A stretch of DNA of 64,000 nt from the NCBI GenBank assembly GCA_009823395.1, contig CM020515.1, positions 7,362,489 through 7,426,488 on the forward strand, given 5' to 3'. Of this stretch, positions 48,701 to 61,309 are shown piece by piece (the stretch's first letter is position 1; the number at the start of each line of letters is the position of its first letter). The position numbers and the translations under genes are program-made. The stretch comes from Thamnaconus septentrionalis (lineage: Eukaryota > Chordata > Actinopteri > Tetraodontiformes > Monacanthidae). The notes under the pieces are model-generated. The model saw only the letters and a program-made list of their open reading frames with translations, did not search any database and was not told the DNA's origin.

Positions 48701-51700
48701 CTCACCTATCCCTAGCTATCCCATATGGGTGCACGGTGGTTATCTGTATCCAAGATGAGGCACATTAGTGGGAGGCAACCCAATGTGATGCTAACATGAA
48801 CTCTGATCCCATCAAAAACAAAGTTACATCACCTCCTCTGATCTTATCCAATCGAAATTTCGATCGGGTCCGGCCCGTTTGATCTAATCACGGTGTTTCA
48901 ATGATGTGATTTTAATCAGGTTGGCATTTGGTTGGCAGATTACTTACAGTCCATGCAACGGCGACTACTGAGAAGCACTACCCTTCCATTGAGCCGCGTA
49001 GAAGCAGCAAGACTTCCAGAGAGCGGAGCAAGGGGATACGTCGGAATAAGAGTAAATTAGAGAACATCTAACGGAGAGGGTGGTTCATTGGGAACATTGT
49101 TCCAAATTTGGCACTGGCCCGCAGCTGAACCTTTAGCTCCCTTGGTGGAAGCGTAGGATCCCCTAATGACATCACAGGACCGTGGGTTTGAGCTCACACT
49201 CTCGGGGAAAATTGGAGCGAGAGAAGCAGGAGTAAAGGACAGACTTTTCTCATTTCTGAGGGGGGTTTCGCTGACAAGTTGGACACACAACACACTGGCA
49301 GAACTCAGACCTTTAATTTTAGCCCTGACTAATCTCTCTCTGTGCATCCCCGCTTTGTAATTGTGTTTACTTATTTTTACAGTGTCTACATTCTTCTACT
49401 TGCTCGGACCAATTTTAGCCTCAACGTGACTGTATTAACTGCATAAAATGCTGACCCTACTTTGATAGCAACTTTTTTTTCCAATTAGTCTCCAGCTCCC
49501 AGTGTAGAGTGAACAGAGAGCTTCAAACGGCTGTTTTATATGTTTTTTTTTCAATGCCCCCTATACCCACCCCCTTCCTCGCCAAGGGCTTTGAAACGAA
49601 AGCTTTTAGGTCAGTGGAATCTCTTGTTTTTGGGTTATTCAGGATCAAAAAGTCTATTCCAAACCAGCTGCATTTGCCATTGTTGTGTTAACTTTTAGTG
49701 GAGCAGGAGTTTGTCGCTGGCTCTCCAGCAATGTTTCAGATCGGAGAATTAGTGGCTAAGAGCGAACAGCCACTGATAAATCACAACAAATTACACGGAC
49801 GTTCACGGACATCCAGGCCCTTCACTTACAAACGGAAGAATCTCCGACTGGCTTATCGAGGTTCATTCAGACACAAAATAGACTTTCATTTTTCTCCACT
49901 TTTTTGAATTGACGCAGGATGTAAACAGCATGTCTATGGATCCCTCCTAAATGTCATGTCTACTAGCGAGGCATTGAGGAGGGGAAAAAAAAGAAAAGAG
50001 AAGCAGCAGCCACATCGGCATGAACACCACAGGGCCTCCCGACGGAAAAGAGTTTCCGCTTTTCATTTTCTTTAAAGCACTGCTACACTGGCTTCACTGC
50101 CTCCCGCTTTCTGCGGCAAACTTTAAATTTGTCACATCCTCTGGGCAAAACTTATTTCCTGCCAGAATTCCATTTGAGCTAGGACGCCCAGTGTAGTGTA
50201 CATCACACCATGTCGGTAACAGTGAATGGGGGAGAGAAGTGCAACTTGCTGAAGGGCCCGGCCGGCTGAGAGCAGAAGATGGGTAAAATCATTCACGATG
50301 CGCATTTTTTTAGTCCTGCTCGGCTTTTCATTCCTCAAAACAAACCGCGAACTGTAACAAAGTTATACAGCCTGTCAGGTCGCTTATGGCTTTTTGAAGA
50401 AATTACCCACGCAAACTCCTCACCGTGGTGAAGTGATGTTTAGGCGCTCGCTCTCTTTGAGTCAGATTTTAATTAGTTATTCCGTTGCTGTATAAACAGG
50501 GCAAATCTGACTAATGAGCTGCGCTCTTTGGCTGAGGAGGTAGTGACTGCATACCAAGGCTCTTTCGCCCAATGACGGCTCACATTATTGTTTCATAAAA
50601 GTCGTCGGCATAGAAGAGGAGCACTGAAATCTTTGAAACTTGGGTGGAAGATGGAAGTGGAGGCACAGCGCATCAGCCATCTGGATTATGCAGGGAGGCT
50701 CACCATAAATCCAGAGTGTGCAATGAACTGGAAGCTCAGATAAATCTCACACGCTGAACATTTCTAGCTTTCTCTGGACATTTTCTGGCCTTCTCAACAT
50801 GTTTGTAGGTATTTTTACAAAAACATTTTTTTACTCCCACTTGGGTAACAAAAACAATGGAAAAGACAGAAAAAAAACAACCATGTTCATGCCAGTGCTA
50901 TTTTGAATAATCTCGTCCGCAGGCGGTTGGATGTGTACTTGACACGCAATGTCAAGTGCTCCGCAGGCCAAGATGTGGCCATTTAACCTGCAAGGTTGGG
51001 TGACACGCTGGCCAATCAGAAGAGGGCCTGAGGAAAAGCGGATATGGCACAGGTTCACAATGGGCTCAACAGCAGTTAGAGGAGGTGTGTGGATTGGTGA
51101 TAAAGCCGAGCTACTAATGAATATTAGACTGTAAAGTTAATAAAACACAAAAAAAAACCACATCTGACTTTTTCAAACTCACTGAAGATGTAAATGAATC
51201 TGGACACTTGTACATAAATAAAAGTGTAAAACTATAGCAGTACTTAGATTCTGTCTGCAGTTCATCCAAAGATGCTTTATCACCTAATAAAATATTATTT
51301 CAAACAAGAGACAAACCAGAAATGCTCCTGGTGTTTTCCAAAAAGGTAAATTTTTTGGAAAAAAAATTCAATTCATGTCTTTAAGAAATCCTCACTTTCT
51401 TCGAAGCCAATCAGTTGCCGTCAGTCACTCTCTAAAATGTGTTTGTATCGTGAAGCTCTTTCATTCCAGTTCCAAACCTTGACTTTCAATATCAGACACC
51501 TTGCTCAAATCATCATCCCTTATCATCGCCACCAGTGTCCAGGCTGCAAGGAGAATCGGGGCGACAGACAGCCCCTCATCCTCTGACACTTTGTTCTAAT
51601 GATCTCACTTCCTGCTGAGATCTGAGTGCCAGTGTTGACCTGAATGTTCAAAACCTCTGCATAATGTCACTGGAGCCAGTTGCTGATCTATTACTTCACC

Positions 51701-52028
51701 CGCCAACATAATTTCTACTGATGAATTTCTTGTCTATTACCATACTGTTCTAATAATCTAGTTTTTATAATCTCTTTATCTTATTGAATTCTTTGATAAT
51801 GCCTATGTTTTACATGAAAAACCTGCAAGTAAAAAAATATACGGACATTACCATCCTCCCCCATTGACTTTAAATTCTGATCTTTATGACGTTTTCCCCC
51901 TGGTTTTATATTAAACACCAGTTGAAGTGCAAAAAAATAACAAAAAAAAGCCAGGTCATTACAAATGACCAATCAATGCATCAATTGATAGGGTTAGGAT
52001 TACCTTCTTGATTGATTATCAATTAATT

Positions 52029-52416
52029 AATTAATTAATTAATTCATTCATTCATCTTCTATACCCGCTTATTCCAATTCAGGGTCACGGGGGTCTGCTG
52101 GAGCCTATCCCAGCTGTCTTAGGGCGAAGGCAGGGTACACCCTGGACAAGTCGCCAGTTCATCGCAGGGCCACATAGAGACAAACAATCATTCACACTCA
52201 CATGCACACCTACGGACAATTTAGAATATTCAATTGACCTCACATGCATGTTTTTGGACTGTGGGAGGAAGCCGGAGAACCCGGAGAGAACCCACGCAGA
52301 CACGGGGAGAACATGCAAACTCCACACAGAAAGGTCACAGGTCCGGGCCCCGGAATCGGACCCACGACCTTCTTGCTGTGAGGCGGCAGCACTAACCACT
52401 GCGACACAGTGTCGCC
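52029..52416 (-). mobile_element. tRNA-headed SINE with (GAAT)n tail, flanked by 10-bp repeats
   Basis: Read on the minus strand, the head is GTGTCGCAGTGGTTAGTGCT, then CCTCACAGCAAGAAGGTCGT and a B-box-like GGGTCCGATTCC. The body has TTTGCATGTTCTCCCCGTGT and CTCCGGCTTCCTCCCAC, ending CAGCTGGGATAGGCTCCAGC and a GAATGAATGAATT tail. Flanks share TCAATTAATT (52019-52028, 52417-52426), consistent with retroposition, although the AT-rich tail makes the left one ambiguous. Confidence 0.8.
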
Positions 52417-53352
52417 TCAATTAATTCATGTGCAGCATTTTCTTTGAGAATCTCAACTTATCTCAAACAGACAAAAATATCTAAATACTTCTTAAAATAC
52501 ACAAAAGGAATGTTATATTGCTTGACAACATATTTATTTTACTATATGAGATACAAGCTATGGCACTGTTACATGAGGGACAGAAAGTGAGTCAGCGACA
52601 TGAAATGTATAGTAGGGAACTTGCTTTTTGCTCATCTCTGAAAGAGCCTTAAGAATTTAAAGAGCTATTAGAGAGCACTGCGCTTTGCTCGCTTCATCTT
52701 TGCTAAGACCATTATGCACTGGGTGCATCACCAAAGTACAGATATTACCACCAAAGTACAGATATTTATGGACAATTTATTTTGCTTCAAAACGATTCAG
52801 ATCGGCCAAAATGCAATTTTTGCGTCATTACAGCAGAGGTTTGGTGACAGTGCAAAAATAACCACAGCCTGCCAGCAATCATGGTGATGGAGTCGTCCTC
52901 GATCTCCAGCAGTGACAGAGAGAGCGAGGGAGCTTCGCCTCATGCAAGAGCAGAAAATACATCATAAATGTTCTGGACAGAATTTCAGTTCTCAGTGGAA
53001 CAATATGAGGACCTTATTGTGCAATGTTGTGCCCCGTGTGAGGTAGAAATACACAATTTGCTCGGAGATTGTTGGCTCAAACAGTGCCTGGAAGTTTGTC
53101 TGATGTAAATTGTGACATCACAATTGGCGACCTAGCCGTTATATGAGGCGAGAGTAAGTGATCAAGTACATGATCAATGCGGTTAACACCTTAGCCGCAT
53201 AGCAAATGCGTTGCATAATAAAAATCAGCGCCTTTGTGCGGCCTGGCAAGACCATCATGACAAACATCCTATTGGCAAAACACAGAAGAACCGCACGATT
53301 TCCAATTCATTGCTGATTGTTTAACTCAAAAGGGTAAATTATTAACGGCAAC

Positions 53353-53918
53353 CAGCAAAATTTGATTTAACTTTAGTCATAGTCTTTTGATTAAAATGTT
53401 ATCTAGTTTTAGTCATAATCTCATCATCTAAATTGTTTTTGTTTTAGTTTTTTTTTCTCATTTATTTATGAATATTGTTATCAGTACTGATGCCAGTGGT
53501 GATGGGGATGCTCCAAACAAATTTTGTTGTTAACTTTGTTCAACAATGACAATAAATAAATAACTTGAACTTGAGTTGACGAAATATAATCATTTTAGTG
53601 GACTAAAATGACAGTGGATTTAGTCGATTCCTGATATATTTGCGCCACAGTTTTTACAAAGTGTTTTATTTTCATTCATATCAAATGTGAATTGCGTCCA
53701 AATGTTGCGACGTCTCTTCCTCCCCGGTGTTGACATTTCGTCTCAAGCTAGTCTGTACCAGATAATCTAATTTTCATTTCCTTTCACGAAAAGAATACAC
53801 CTCGTAGTCGTCTTTGAATGTTTGTTTAGTTATCGTATCGTTTCAGTAAAAAAAAAAAAAAAAAAAGGTCGTTGACGATAACTATGACGAAAAATTTTCG
53901 TCAACAAAATTAACACTG
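53353..53918. mobile_element. Non-autonomous hAT element with perfect 8-bp TSD
   Basis: It starts CAGCAAAATTTGATTTAAC and ends, inverted, CAGTGTTAATTTTGTTGACG. The identical flanks ACGGCAAC (53345-53352, 53919-53926) are an 8-bp hAT target-site duplication. The interior has repeated TTTTAGTCATAGTC and TTAGTCGA motifs and an A run at 53851. There is no transposase. Confidence 0.88.
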
Positions 53919-54539
53919 ACGGCAACTAAACGATAATCAATCAATTGTCAACATTCCCGGTCCTTACCCATTGAACGAACACAATTTCGCCTCTTGGCTT
54001 GAACATAGACATTTTGTTTGTCATCTTTTAGCTTTCAGCTTCAATCAGAGGGAGGCAGACGCGTGTCATCGTCATACTGATGATTATACACAGCTTCCGT
54101 TGGGTGACACTCTGAGTGTGTGTGACTAGCAGAGAGACAGATACGCTGTCAAAATGATTAATTCGCTGTTTGAATGACCACATGCTCACCTCTGTCCCCT
54201 TCCGTCTCCCCCTTCATCTCGTCTCATCCCCTTCTTCCACTTCCATTATTTTCTCATCTCTCGAGCCTACCCGTTCACCATTTCCACTCCCTGGTCCCAA
54301 CCTCTTTTCCTCTCAGTCAGTTTTATCCCTTCTCGCATTTTAAATTTTTACCATGTCCTCTCCTTTTACATTCGCCCCATATTCCTACCCGCCAATTAAA
54401 TCCGAATGTGCCGTCTTTATTCTGACTCTCTCAGCTGTCCTCCCTGAGCATGTCCTCCAGCAATGTCCGACCCCTGACTTCTTCCTGAACATTTAGCAAT
54501 GACTCGTCAATGCTGCTGTCCCCGAGTCTGACCTCCGCC

Positions 54540-55005
54540 GTCTAAAACTTGGCCAGAATGCCGCTGCTCGTTTTTTAACAAAAACACCTAAAAGTGAGCG
54601 ATTACCCACTTTCTCTGCACACTGCAGTGCAGTTCAATGTTTTAGTTTCAAAAGCTCTCAATGGTCTCACCACAACACTATTTATCAGAGATTTTACTTC
54701 TTCTAAGGGAAGGCACAGGTCTGAGGTCATGAGCCAAAATGTTTTGAAAGGCAAGAAATGGTCGGGTGCAGGTGTTGGCTTAACAGGGCTTCTGAACTCA
54801 GGAACAAATTTCTCCATCACTGACAAGAGCCTTTTTTTTTTTTTTTTAATCCAAGATAAAAACCTGCTTATTCAGATTTATTTTTTAATATACAATAGTA
54901 CAATCAAATATTTGATGCAGTATGTACTGTCTTATGTGGTTTACTTATTATTGTATTGCTCATTGGTCAAAATAAATAAATGCTGACTGACTGATTGAGA
55001 AAGGT
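54540..55005 (+). pseudogene. L2-like LINE fragment, reverse-transcriptase C-terminus and 3' end
   Basis: The plus strand reads LGQNAAARFLTKTPKSERLP and, further on, VQFNVLVSKALNGL. This matches the QNAAARxLTKT and F(K/N)VLxxxKALNGL pattern near the end of L2/CR1-type LINE polyproteins. It then degenerates into an AT-rich 3' end with AATAAATAAATGC and a TGACTGACTGATTGA tail. Only the last part of the element is present, without upstream reverse transcriptase motifs. Confidence 0.6.
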
Positions 55006-56183
55006 ACAATGTGAATGGTGGTGAATGCTCTTGATCTTTAGTCTCACATGTAGGATCACATTCAAAGCCAAGATGACTCTATGACTGATATCACTCTATG
55101 GGCTCACGATCACAGCGGGAAACCGCTGTAAAGAAATGTCGATCAGCGCATGCACGAGCGGAGCACCATAATTCAACATTGAAAGACCTCAGAAATGGTT
55201 TGAACTCTTTGACTCCACCATAATGCTGAAAATTTCATTTAAGAATAACATGCTGTCACGTACATGACAGCATTATAGATCAGCCATGCTAATTCCAGCC
55301 GGACACAATGGCACATTCTTACGGCACCGAGATTCGTCAGCTCATTAGAAAAAAGCAGAAATTATCTGTGTAGGGAGTTGGTCAGAATGCCACTATTAAA
55401 ACTTCACCACAGTTTTTCTCTACTGCCAAACACGAGCTGTGCTCAAAAGAAAACATGATGTAACACAATGGGAAACACACACAAGCATTTAAGTGGGAAT
55501 GAGTGCCACTCTGAAAGGGAAAAGTTTTTCAGAAATTGTAAAAAAGGAAAGAAAAAATGCTCGAGGAATAAGCAGCGCCGCTCAAAAAAGGTCGTGTTTT
55601 CATCTTTGTTCCTTTTCTCTTCCAGCACTTATCTAACCAAAGCAACAAAGTTGCTTATGAAAGTGTTCTACATTGCAAATCCCAAAAGATAATTAAAAAG
55701 TAATGCTGCACTGACGTTTTTTTTTTCTATGTTAATGCAGCCCACGGTCTTAACTGCAATCTGACGTCTTTAAATGTGCTGTTAAGGGCATTATTTCATT
55801 CCAAAAACATCTTTATCTTTTTAATCATTCTTATGTAATATAATTACTGGTTGCATTACAGGATGCCGTCATAAAACACTTTTAATGGTGGATGGTCTTA
55901 AAGCAAAGTTGAGCTCACATCAAAAGCAAATGTGACTCAATCGCTAATTACAATAACTGAGTGTAATGTATTTCCTGGCTGACCAGATCGATCCTTCAGC
56001 TGAACTCTGCCCTTCATGAATGAAAGCTGCACCCAAACTGAAATGAAGTCTGATACACAAGTCCAAAGTGTCTCCGGATCAGTTAGAGAAAACACTGTTA
56101 CAGATCAATTACTGTGTAAATGAGTGCCTGTGTTTGTGTGTACTGTAGGACGGCATATGAGTAATGAACTGTCACTCCGGCAG

Positions 56184-56234
56184 CACACGCACACGCACGC
56201 ACGCACGCACACACGCACACACACACACACACAC
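56184..56234. repeat. (ACGC)n(AC)n microsatellite
   Basis: ACGCACGC units grade into (AC)n. Confidence 0.95.
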
Positions 56235-57011
56235 CCTCTCTCTGATCCATTAGTGAAATGTCAGCACACTGCAGAGCAGTCAAAGACATTGTGCAGTCAG
56301 TCATTTGTCATATTTGGAGCTCTTCTAACGCCTCTGTGTAGCATCTCTGTGCCGAGAATGTGAAGGTCGCTCTGCTGGCGGGTTGGGCATAAATGGAGTT
56401 GATGGCCTTTTCCGAACAGCAAGAATCGAGTTGACATTTAATAGTCGGCGGTCATGTTTTAACTGATAGGCCATTAATGAACACGCAAACTCAACGCTAT
56501 GCTAGTCCAAAGTGAGTATCAGCAGCCCAGAGAGTAAATATTGGGAACGTGTGAGTGGGGTTAGCAACCGTAATTTTTTTTTCCTTTTACTTGACTGGCA
56601 GCCATGGGAAATCCCTTACAGAGCTCCTGTCAGGGATTTGACAAGTCGTCCGTAAGTGCCTCAATTTTCTAATCTTCAGGTAAAACTTCCCCCCTGACCA
56701 ACAAATTGAGGGAACAGTCAACAACACCCTCAGCGGCTCTGCCACAGCAGTGTCAGCTCGTGAATGTGGTTTCGTCACAGCAGCCATATTGCTAACCTCG
56801 CCATCATGAATGATAAAAATAAATATACAGATGTTTACCACTCTGTTTAAAACTCCGCCCATAAACACCTTTTTTTTTGCTTACATTTGTTGCACTTTCA
56901 TATATGAGAAAAATAGAAAATAAATAAATAAAGGGGGCTGACAAATATTTTCTGAGGGTGGAACCAACAACTATGTGTGAGTGTTATGACAAACCTATGG
57001 GAGATATCACC

Positions 57012-57295
57012 AGCTGCGTTTCCATTACTCCTAGAATTGCGCAAAACCGAAATATCACAATAAAAAAACAGTGATGGAAACAGATAAACCTCAAAAAACC
57101 TCTCAAATATTGCAAATATGTTTTGACGCTCTCATGAGGTTTTCAGATGTATTGATGTATTCAATATATATATATATGTATATATGTATATATAGGTATA
57201 TATATATATATAGTGTATATATATATAAAGTATATATATATATATTTCGTATATATATATATACGTGTATATATATATAGATTATTATATATATA

Positions 57296-57361
<66 letters not shown>

Positions 57362-57546
57362 ATAATAATCATTTTTGACATCAAACAACCTTAAAATGCA
57401 GATTTATAAGAAATGTTGTACCGCCATCCCCCTCAAAGTGGGGTCTCGCGGGTCGAGACTCTACAAGAATTACAGCTAATGGCATTCAATGGAAACACCT
57501 GCAAATCGCTTTTATTTTGCGAAAAACTGAATGGAAACGCAGCTAG
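57012..57546. mobile_element. Inverted-repeat element interrupted by an (AT)n expansion
   Basis: The left end AGCTGCGTTTCCATTACTCC and the inverted right end CTAGCTGCGTTTCCATTCAG share 14-16 identical bases, followed by weaker homology (TTGCGCAAAA against TTCGCAAAAT). The centre is a roughly 200-bp (AT)n/(TATATG)n tract at 57163-57365. It is a known type of fish short inverted-repeat element. Its target-site duplication is unclear. Confidence 0.65.
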
Positions 57547-58835
57547 TGTTTTTCGTGAAATCACAGAAGGCTGGTTTTCAGAACTGAGAGTCTAAGCTAT
57601 TGCTGTAGAACTAGAGGCCGGATAGATCTTGTCTTGGTCTCCAGGGGATTTTAAAAACCAGGCGGAAGCATTCATAAGGGCATGCCCTTATTAATGTTAC
57701 GTGTTATGCCTGTAGTTGAAATTATGATGAGCCCCATTATGGCACTTTCGTTCTACAACTCATGCAAAACTTCTCTCAGTCTCGGTCTGGCTCTTGACTT
57801 GGTCTTGGTTAAGGTCGTCTCGACTACATCGCTATTCCAAGCACACGCTTTCTGGGACGAAGGGAAGCAGGGAAGAATTTCTCATTGCTGGGGAATTCAA
57901 TTACAGGCCGGAGCGGCGGTTCCTAAACTTATATTTCTTCCCATATTTTCTCGCCCTTGTCTCTTTGTTGTGCTGTGAGGTTGGGGCGAATATTTATTCA
58001 CTTTCCGTTTACCTGGTGGTCCTCCTGTCACAAACGTCTCCGGGCTCCGCGAGCAATGCACAGTTTGTTTACGTTGAAGCTCGGGTTCGTGTTTTTCCAG
58101 CAGGAATGGGTTACTCTTCGGTTGTTACCGGTTTTTTTTTTTTTTTCTTTCAATGCACAACCACAATTTAAGTGTCAACATTTTTTTTTCAACCTTAACT
58201 CAAGATAGGCATCCCTAGTATCACTTCTTGTACAGACCAGTTTTGGAACCACGTTATTGCCTTGAAGGATTTCCTGGTGTAGGTGGATACCACTACAGTG
58301 GCTCCTCATTACTTAGATTCCTTGGAGACAGTGAATGATATTAGCCATTCTGTTAACAAGTGAAAAATCAATTTGATACCGTGTGCCAGGGTCCATTGTC
58401 TTTGCTCCTGTGTGCGTGTCTCTTATGTCCCCTCAACCGGCCTGGCGCTTGAGCTGCAACCTCACCTCCACCCTCTCCACCTGCCTGGTGGTAGATACCT
58501 ACACTCCCCAGTTTTCACTTCTCAGCAACTGTTTTTTTTTTTTGTCAAAGCCTTCCACTGAAACTCTCCTGCCTCTCTTCGCTGTGTGGCCACAAGGAAA
58601 GTCCAGCAGTTCCAGTCCTCCAGCCATTCACTTACCTGGGCACAAGCTGCGCTGCCAGACCCTCTCCCACCCTCCCCCGACCAGAGCTACTCATCCATCC
58701 TCAGCTCTACAGCCTAACCTGAGCCTTGTTCTTCTCTGGGTTGGTGCAATACACTTATCTCAAGTTTTAAGAAACCTTTAACTCTAAATATTAAGCAAGT
58801 CTGAGGCAGCCGTCGGATCCTGTTGTATCAGGAGT

Positions 58836-59329
58836 ATAGCGATGTAAATTATCGATTAATTCGTTAATCGTTAGTTGATCGACCTTATCGATTGATTAAC
58901 GATTAATTTATAAGCGGCGATTTTTCAGGATAACCTAAATTTCACAATGATTGTTGAAAAATGAAAAATGTTGAGGATCCAATGTGACCCATTTTTTACA
59001 TTAGAGAACAGTAAAAACACCCTAAACATTTATTCTCTGACTTTAAGTTGACTTCTAATGGGTCACATTTCAACTTTTTTATTTATTTATTTTTTTTGTA
59101 TTTTTTTATTGAGGGTGTGGGGGGTTGTTTAAAAGTACTTTATTCTAGGGATATCATGACCATACCAGTATCTACAGGTGAATTGCTCTTTTCTGGCACT
59201 ACACTGTTATAATGATATTAACTACCTGTGTAAAAAAAAAATTCAATTAATTGCCACTGATTTAATTTAATCGATTAAATTCTTAATTGACAATAAATCG
59301 ATAGTCAATTCATTGTTAACATCCCTAAT
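58836..59329. mobile_element. Short inverted-repeat element with ATCGATTAA termini
   Basis: The left end TAGCGATGTAAATTATCGAT and the inverted right end TAGGGATGTTAACAATGAATT, followed by CGATTTATT-type sequence, form diverged inverted repeats. TTAATCGATT words recur at both ends. No coding capacity was seen, and flanking duplications match at only 5 of 8 bases (ATCAG). Confidence 0.55.
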
Positions 59330-60937
59330 CAGACAACAATTTATAAATCCACCTAAAGAAAACCTCAACCTGCATGCCTTTCAAGTGATTGTGTTCTTCC
59401 AATAATGGTAACTGTCCAAAAGTCCCTGACTGGACACCAGCAAACATCACTATTTTCTAGATGACATGTAGTGGCAATGAACTGTGAAGATAATGAGGAA
59501 TTGGAGTTGGACTTTCTGTAGGTTATCATAAACCCTCTCCCCTCACTGTTGGCTGTGGGGCCGTGAAACTGCATGGAAGTGCTGTGAAATTCCGGCGACA
59601 ATGAAATCTGTCACCGGCAGCCCAAGCCAAGACAGTCAATCTGTTGTGCACGGGCTTCCGAGGAAACTCACCCGCAACAAGCTGGAGCATGATTGATGCT
59701 GGCCTGGATAACTGGGCAGCACAGAGGTGCACACCGCGCTGCACGCGCACAGGGAAGACACGAGCGCACAGGAATCCAAGCTTTGCTCTTGGCTCTGTAA
59801 CCTACAGACCCGCAGTCGTCGTGCCGGTGGACACTATTGACAGATTGCCGTTAGATTGCACGTGTTTTCTATCCTCTCCTCTCCTCTTCTTAGAATAGTT
59901 TAACAACCCACCCTGCACACACATACACACACACGCACACAGTCAAGAGGACAGATGGCCATGCTATATGCTGCCTCTCCCAGCAGATGCACAAGAGCAT
60001 TAATCATGAGAAAGATTCAGGGTTTAACTCTTACTACAGTTGTGCCGCTGCTGTAAAGAGCCTTGATTAATTCTGCTGTTGCGGAACCTTGACAGTTTGG
60101 CCGTCCTAATATGAGTGCCATCGTGGACAAAAAAAAAAGTGGTGGTGGTGGGGGGGAGATTTTCTTCACAGTGAAACTCTCGCGGCGGCGATGACAAACC
60201 GCGCTCACAAAGCCTGTGGTCCTGTGCAGCTCAGAGGGTTATTACTGGCAGAGCGAGCAGTATTCCTCCCACCTGGTGCGGCCACAGTCATATTTATGCA
60301 CACATGGTGATGTGAGACTGTTTGGATGAAAATGTAATATGATTAGTTCAATACTGGCTGGGAGCCTGATCAGCTGGCACTCCTGCACAGCGTTGTCCTC
60401 GGCAGGAGTGGCAAAACAAGAAGAAAGGTGCATTGCGTGCCCCATATGACAGAGCGAATGCAAGTTCATGTAAACATAGGGGCGGTATTTTTAGGAGGTA
60501 TGTAAACACTGGGCACAGATGGCAGGAAGTTGCTTCCCTGTGAACTCGTACGATGCCAATATTTCTATCCTAAGACTCCTTATGAAGCAAGTTCAGCCGA
60601 CTGTAATAAGTTTCTCTATAATTAGCTTATGGCACATGTTAGCATGCGTTAGACGGTTAACACGGTTGTTCCAAGTATGATGGTAACGCCAATGTTTGCA
60701 TGGTGGTGTGCATCAGCTGCCATTTAGCTTGAAACGCTATTGTTTCAAACGGCCTTGCTAGCATGCTTTTTCACATTCTGCCTTGTTTACCGGCCACCTG
60801 GGTGGCACATAAATTTGGCGGCAACAGTTATATCGGCAGTATAATTTCGGAATCGTGTTTTAAATCCTAGTCAAGCAGGAAATTAATCTGGCACTGAAAC
60901 AGAGACGGGAAATACTGGTTTGGAGCTACATTTACTT

Positions 60938-61309
60938 CAGGGGTGGGCAAACTACGGCCCAGGGGCCATATGTGGCCCGTTAAGCTTTGAAATCCGGCCC
61001 CCCGAATTTGAAAAAATGTATTAATATGAAGCAAGTCAAAAAAAAGCTGTATTTCATCAATTTTTTCAGTGTTTTAAGAGTCATTTCAGTAAAGAGCTAA
61101 ACACCGTGGGGCTTCAAAGACGCATATTTTGTTTCAATGTTTGTTTCAATAGACATTAAAGCACATGTTTTCTACATATCCCATGATATATTTTCTCCTC
61201 CTATGAGGTGGGTCACAAAATCTCTCCATCCACGTGCTCCTGCTCCAGCCCCTCTGTCAAACTGTAGAACCCTTTGGGGCCCACCAGTCAAAAAGTTTGC
61301 CCACCCCTG
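60938..61309. mobile_element. Non-autonomous hAT element, 372 bp, perfect 8-bp TSD
   Basis: It begins CAGGGGTGGGCAAACTACGG and ends AGTTTGCCCACCCCTG, inverted repeats of about 16 bp. It is flanked by the identical ATTTACTT (60930-60937, 61310-61317). This terminus type is widespread in vertebrate hATs. The interior is shared with the chimeric repeat at 16177-16405. Confidence 0.93.

Noticed and set aside
57071..57388. Tyr/Ile-rich ORFs on both strands
   Set aside because: They are translations of an (AT)n tract.
58383..58781. 132-codon plus-strand ORF with Ser/Pro-rich composition
   Set aside because: It is C/T-rich sequence with a poly-T run, no recognised domain and no splice support. It may be an unclassified repeat.
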